A stretch of 11,381 bases of DNA from Flavobacteriales bacterium (GTDB lineage: Bacteria > Bacteroidota > Bacteroidia > Flavobacteriales_D > Crocinitomicaceae), in NCBI GenBank assembly GCA_009926905.1, contig RFNX01000351.1, positions 1-11,381 of the forward strand. The letters are read 5' to 3'. Both the position numbers and the translations under genes were made by a program. The notes below the pieces were generated by a model, which was not told where the DNA came from, searched no databases, and saw only the letters and a program-made list of their open reading frames with translations. Position 1 is the first letter of the stretch. Every line of letters starts with the position of its first letter. Of this stretch, positions 8,410-11,381 are shown one piece after another.

Positions 8410-9546
8410 TTAACTCAAAATACCTCTTGAAATAACGATTTTTTGAACTTCAGAAGTTCCTTCGTAAATCTGTGTGATTTTCGCATCACGCATCAAACGC
8501 TCAACGTGGTATTCTTTAACGAAACCATATCCTCCATGTATCTGAACAGCTTCCACAGTTTGTTCCATTGCCACTTTTGAAGCGTACAATTTCGCCATTG
8601 CAGAAGATTGGTCATAATTTCTACCGTTGTCTTTATCCCAAGCTGATTTATAAACCAACATTTTAGCTGCTTCGATTTCAGTAGCCATATCTGCCAATTT
8701 GAAAGCAATCGCTTGGTGTTTGTAGATTTCTTTACCAAAAGCTTTACGTTGTTTCGAATAATCCAAAGCCAATTCATAAGCACCACCTGCAATTCCTAAT
8801 GCTTGAGCAGCAATACCAATACGTCCTCCACTTAAAACTTTCATTGCGAATTTGAAACCAAATCCATCTTCACCAATTCTGTTTTCTTTTGGAACTTTTA
8901 CGTCGTTGAACAACAAAGTATGTGTATCACTTCCACGAATTCCTAATTTATCTTCTTTCGCTCCAACGATGAAACCGTCCATTCCTCTTTCAATGATTAA
9001 TGCATTGATTCCTTTGTGACCAGCTTCCACATTTGTTTGTGCAATCACCAAGTAAATAGATGCCGAAGAACCATTTGTAATCCAATTTTTCGTTCCATTC
9101 AAAATGTAATGATCTCCCATATCCATAGCAGTTGTGCGTTGAGAAGTTGCATCCGAACCTGCTTCTGGCTCTGACAAACAAAATGCTCCAATTTTTTCAC
9201 CTTTCGCTAGTGGAACTAAATATTTTTGTTTTTGTTCTTCTGTACCAAATTTCTCTAATCCCCAACAAACCAATGAGTTGTTTACTGACATACAACTGAT
9301 GTTGAAGCATCTACTTTTGAAATTTCTTCCATCGCTAAACATAAGACAATGTATCCATTCCACTTCCTCCGTATTTTGGATCCACCATCATTCCCATAAA
9401 TCCTAGCTCTGCCAATTGTTTGATTTGTTCAGCTGGAAATTTTGTAAGTTATCTCTTTCAATAACTCCTGGTTTCAATACGTTTTGTGCAAAATCTCTAG
9501 CAGCTTCTTTAACTGCTAATTGCTCTTCAGACAATTCAAAATTCAT
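8410..9546 (-). CDS. Acyl-CoA dehydrogenase, FAD-dependent; three frameshifts as sequenced
   Basis: The predicted enzyme oxidises acyl-CoA to trans-2-enoyl-CoA in the cytoplasm, passing electrons to electron-transfer flavoprotein (fatty-acid or branched-chain amino-acid breakdown). The start is ATG at 9546 (MNFELSEEQ). Restoring three missing bases gives 379 residues, the usual family length. Family signature 1, CLSEPEAGSDATS, lies at about 124-136 and signature 2, QIHGGYGF...RLMRD, at 336-355. The likely catalytic base is Glu363 in IYEGTSEVQ, the position used by short-chain and butyryl-CoA dehydrogenases. The substrate cannot be fixed from sequence. Single bases are missing near 9436-9444, 9336-9340 and 9292-9295, so only the part from about residue 90 on is open in one frame. 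Every repaired codon restores a conserved residue, which points to sequencing error or very recent damage. It is divergent from anmK and has its own terminator. Confidence 0.95.
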
Positions 9547-9563
9547 AGTTTGACGAATTAAAT

Positions 9564-9571
9564 TAATTTTG
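9564..9571 (+). promoter_or_regulatory. Candidate -7 box for anmK
   Basis: TAATTTTG matches TAnnTTTG on the plus strand. Transcription would begin near 9577, about 17 bases before the TTG start. The only TTG just upstream (9550-9552) is 11 bases away, too close for a standard -33 element. The box is one base from the opposing dehydrogenase -7 box. Confidence 0.45.
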
Positions 9572-9572
9572 A

Positions 9573-9606
9573 CAAAAATAAACGAATTTCTCTTTTGAAT
9601 CAGCAA
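9573..9606 (-). promoter_or_regulatory. Candidate promoter of the acyl-CoA dehydrogenase
   Basis: The minus strand has TATTTTTG (9580-9573), a match to the TAnnTTTG -7 box. A TTG at 9606-9604 lies 23 bases upstream, at the long end of the accepted -33 spacing. Transcription would start near 9566, giving a leader of about 20 bases. The -33 element lies inside the anmK coding sequence. Confidence 0.55.
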
Positions 9607-10685
9607 TTAAACAAGAATAAAATCGAAATTATTGGATTAATGTCTGGAACTTCTTTAGACGGATTAGACATAGCGCATGTTAGTTTCAATTATGAAAGCA
9701 AACAGATTGATTTTGTACTTAAAAATTACGAAACGGTTCCTTACTCGACATCCATTCTGAATCAACTCAACAATTATTTGGCACTTTCAGTTCCTGAAAT
9801 GTTAATGCTGGATAAAGAAATCGGAAGTTTTTATGCCGATAGAGTGAATGATTTTATTGAGAAGTTCAAAATAGATAAAAGCATAATCAATGCAATCGCT
9901 TCTCACGGACAAACGATTTTCCACCAACCACAAAATGGATTCACTTACCAAATTGGTTGCGGATCAACTTTGGCTTTCAAAACTGGAATTGATGTCATTA
10001 ATGATTTCAGAACCTTAGATGTTATCGCAGGTGGACAAGGAGCGCCACTCGTTCCAATTGGCGATTTTAATTTATTTAGGGCTGAAGCAAATGCTTTTCT
10101 AAACATCGGTGGATTCACTAATATCAGCTTAAGAAAAATAAAGAAATCATAGCTTTTGATATTTGTTCAGGAAATTTACCAATGAATGAAGTCGTGAAAT
10201 CTATTGGTCTGACTTACGATAAAAACGGAGAAATTGCTCGAAAAGGAGAAATTGATTTTGCAATTTTAGAACAACTCCATAAATTGGAACATTTTCATAA
10301 ATCAGCTCCGAAATCGTTAGGAACAGAATGGCTCGAAAGTGAATTTTATCCAATCATTAATAAAATTGAATCGCTTGAAAACAAGCTTCGAACAGTAATC
10401 GAACACACTGCTATTGAAATAATCAACGTTCTTCAATCTAATAATATTTCTTCGGTTTACATTACTGGTGGCGGTGCAAAAAACAATTTTCTAATTGAAC
10501 GAATTCGATTCTTTTTCAAAGGAGAAGTCATTGTCCCTTCCGAAGAAATTATCGATTTCAAAGAAGCAATCATTTTTGCATTTTTAGGAGCGCGCTACCT
10601 TCGAAATGAAACAACAACTGTAAAAAGTGTTACAGGAGCAAGTATTGAAGTAAGTTCAGGAACTTTTCATCGAGCGATGAAATAA
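9595..10685 (+). CDS. anmK: Anhydro-N-acetylmuramic acid kinase, TTG start; one frameshift as sequenced
   Basis: AnmK opens the 1,6-anhydro ring of anhydro-N-acetylmuramic acid and phosphorylates it with ATP to MurNAc-6-phosphate, a cytoplasmic step of peptidoglycan recycling. Visible motifs are the ATP-phosphate loop LMSGTSLDG (15-23), SHGQT (103-107), DFRTLDVIAGGQGAPLVP (137-154; the family's catalytic Asp lies in this segment, probably D142), and NIGGFTNIS (170-178). After the break come DICSGN, ITGGGAKNN and the C-terminal SVTGASIEVSSG. One A is missing in the A-run 10134-10138. Adding it joins the two halves into about 363 residues, a normal length. No ATG precedes the ATP loop, and the frame is closed upstream by a stop at 9559-9561, so TTG at 9595 is the best start. 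It is divergent from the acyl-CoA dehydrogenase, with the amino-acid dehydrogenase gene 89 bases downstream. No clear terminator is seen after it. Confidence 0.95.
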
Positions 10686-10742
10686 AGAAAATCATCCCAT
10701 TTTAATATTTCCATTTTCCACCACCTAATCGATTCTATTTTT

Positions 10743-10750
10743 TAATTTTG
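10743..10750 (+). promoter_or_regulatory. Candidate -7 box for the amino-acid dehydrogenase gene
   Basis: TAATTTTG matches the Bacteroidota TAnnTTTG consensus and lies 25 bases before the ATG at 10775. I find no clear TTG at -33. Its presence suggests the downstream gene has its own transcript rather than depending on anmK. Confidence 0.5.
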
Positions 10751-10774
10751 CGACCAATCAAAGTAAAAAGCAAA

Positions 10775-11381
10775 ATGAAAGCACTTCTCGAAAAATTTGA
10801 AAATAAACGCCCTGAAATAGTATTTGAATGGAAAGATTCTGAAACAGATGCTGAAGGTTGGGTAGTTATCAATTCATTACGTGGCGGAGCTGCCGGTGGT
10901 GGAACGAGAATGCGCAAAGGTTTGGATAAAAGAGAAGTGGAATCGCTTGCAAAAACAATGGAAGTGAAATTTACAGTGGCTGGACCTCCAATTGGCGGTG
11001 CAAAATCTGGAATTAACTTCGATCCAAAAGACCCAAGAAAAGAAGGTGTTTTGCGTCGTTGGTATGCTGCAGTTTCTCCTTTACTGAAAAGCTATTACGG
11101 AACTGGTGGCGATTTGAACGTTGATGAAATCCACGAAGTAATTCCTTTTACAGAAGATTGTGGGGTTTGGCATCCGCAAGAAGGTGTATTCAACGGACAT
11201 TTTCAACCAAAAGAATCTCAAAAAATTAATAGAATCGGACAATTACGTCAAGGTGTTTTGAAAGTTATTGAAGACGAAGGCTTCTCTCCTAATCCCGATA
11301 GAAAATATGTAATCGCAGATATGATTACAGGTTACGGTGTTGCTGAATCAATTCGTCATTACTTCAATATCTGGGGTGGCG
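10775..11381 (+). CDS. Glu/Leu/Phe/Val-family amino-acid dehydrogenase (C-terminus outside window)
   Basis: The window holds the first 202 codons of an NAD(P)-dependent oxidative deaminase that interconverts an amino acid and its 2-oxo acid plus ammonia. The segment covers the N-terminal dimerisation/substrate domain. It contains LRGGAAGGGTRM (35-46), the substrate-binding Lys in MEVKFT (K65), and the glycine-rich loop PPIGGAKSGINFDP with the conserved catalytic Lys (K77). The catalytic Asp is probably D113 in YYGTGGDLNVDE, where classical glutamate dehydrogenases carry PAPDVGT. MITGYGVAESIRHY marks the approach to the Rossmann domain, whose GxGxxG motif should lie past the end. The divergent motif means glutamate, leucine or another substrate cannot be assigned. 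The start is ATG at 10775 (MKALLEKFE), with no Shine-Dalgarno, as is usual in flavobacteria. The frame is clean to the last base. Confidence 0.93.
   Translation, partial: MKALLEKFENKRPEIVFEWKDSETDAEGWVVINSLRGGAAGGGTRMRKGLDKREVESLAKTMEVKFTVAGPPIGGAKSGINFDPKDPRKEGVLRRWYAAVSPLLKSYYGTGGDLNVDEIHEVIPFTEDCGVWHPQEGVFNGHFQPKESQKINRIGQLRQGVLKVIEDEGFSPNPDRKYVIADMITGYGVAESIRHYFNIWGG

Noticed and set aside
8493..9181. Minus-strand frames at 8493-8792 and 8990-9181
   Set aside because: They overlap the conserved acyl-CoA dehydrogenase in a different frame and encode no recognisable protein.
8410..9546. Programmed frameshifting as explanation for the breaks
   Set aside because: Three separate single-base losses within one gene and another in a neighbour fit no known programmed pattern, and no heptameric slippery site with a downstream structure is evident.
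10686..10742. Possible terminator after anmK
   Set aside because: The AT-rich stretch offers only a weak AAAAT/ATTTT pairing, with no GC stem followed by a T-run.
10735..10917. Minus-strand 60-codon frame over the start of the amino-acid dehydrogenase gene
   Set aside because: It is antisense to a well-conserved coding sequence and spans its promoter, with no independent support.

Overview
The window looks like chromosomal DNA of a flavobacterium (Bacteroidota, probably Flavobacterium or a close relative). The evidence is AT-rich DNA, start codons without Shine-Dalgarno sequences, TAnnTTTG-type -7 promoter boxes, a signal peptide ending AxA-Q, and protein sequences that read as typical Flavobacteriaceae enzymes. 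This placement comes from pattern recognition, not from a database search.

Left 8 kb (1-8022, minus strand): one uninterrupted reading frame of at least 2674 codons whose 3' end lies beyond base 1. It encodes a very large exported surface protein. The order is Sec signal peptide, beta-sandwich domain, autotransporter-associated beta-strand motif, three copies of a roughly 600-residue beta-solenoid super-module (the first two followed by IPT/TIG domains), two fibronectin type III domains, a second beta-sandwich, an Ig-like domain, and an array of near-identical 81-residue Ig-like repeats running off the window. This is the architecture of a flavobacterial adhesin. The C-terminus that would show a type IX secretion sorting signal is not in view.

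Spacer (8023-8409): a leader of about 225 bases for the giant gene, with a candidate promoter, a 14-bp perfect palindrome and a 12-bp direct repeat, followed by a good intrinsic terminator for the next gene.

Right 3 kb: three housekeeping genes. An acyl-CoA dehydrogenase (minus strand) is divergent from anmK (plus strand, cell-wall recycling kinase), with only 48 bp between start codons and two -7 boxes one base apart. An amino-acid dehydrogenase of the Glu/Leu/Phe/Val family follows on the plus strand and is cut by the window end. As given, the acyl-CoA dehydrogenase carries three single-base deletions and anmK carries one, all in short homopolymers or doublets. Restoring one base at each site gives full-length, family-typical proteins, so sequencing error is at least as likely as gene decay.

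I see no tRNA, rRNA, CRISPR, transposase, phage or defence genes. The most unusual content is the giant repetitive adhesin and its repeat evolution.
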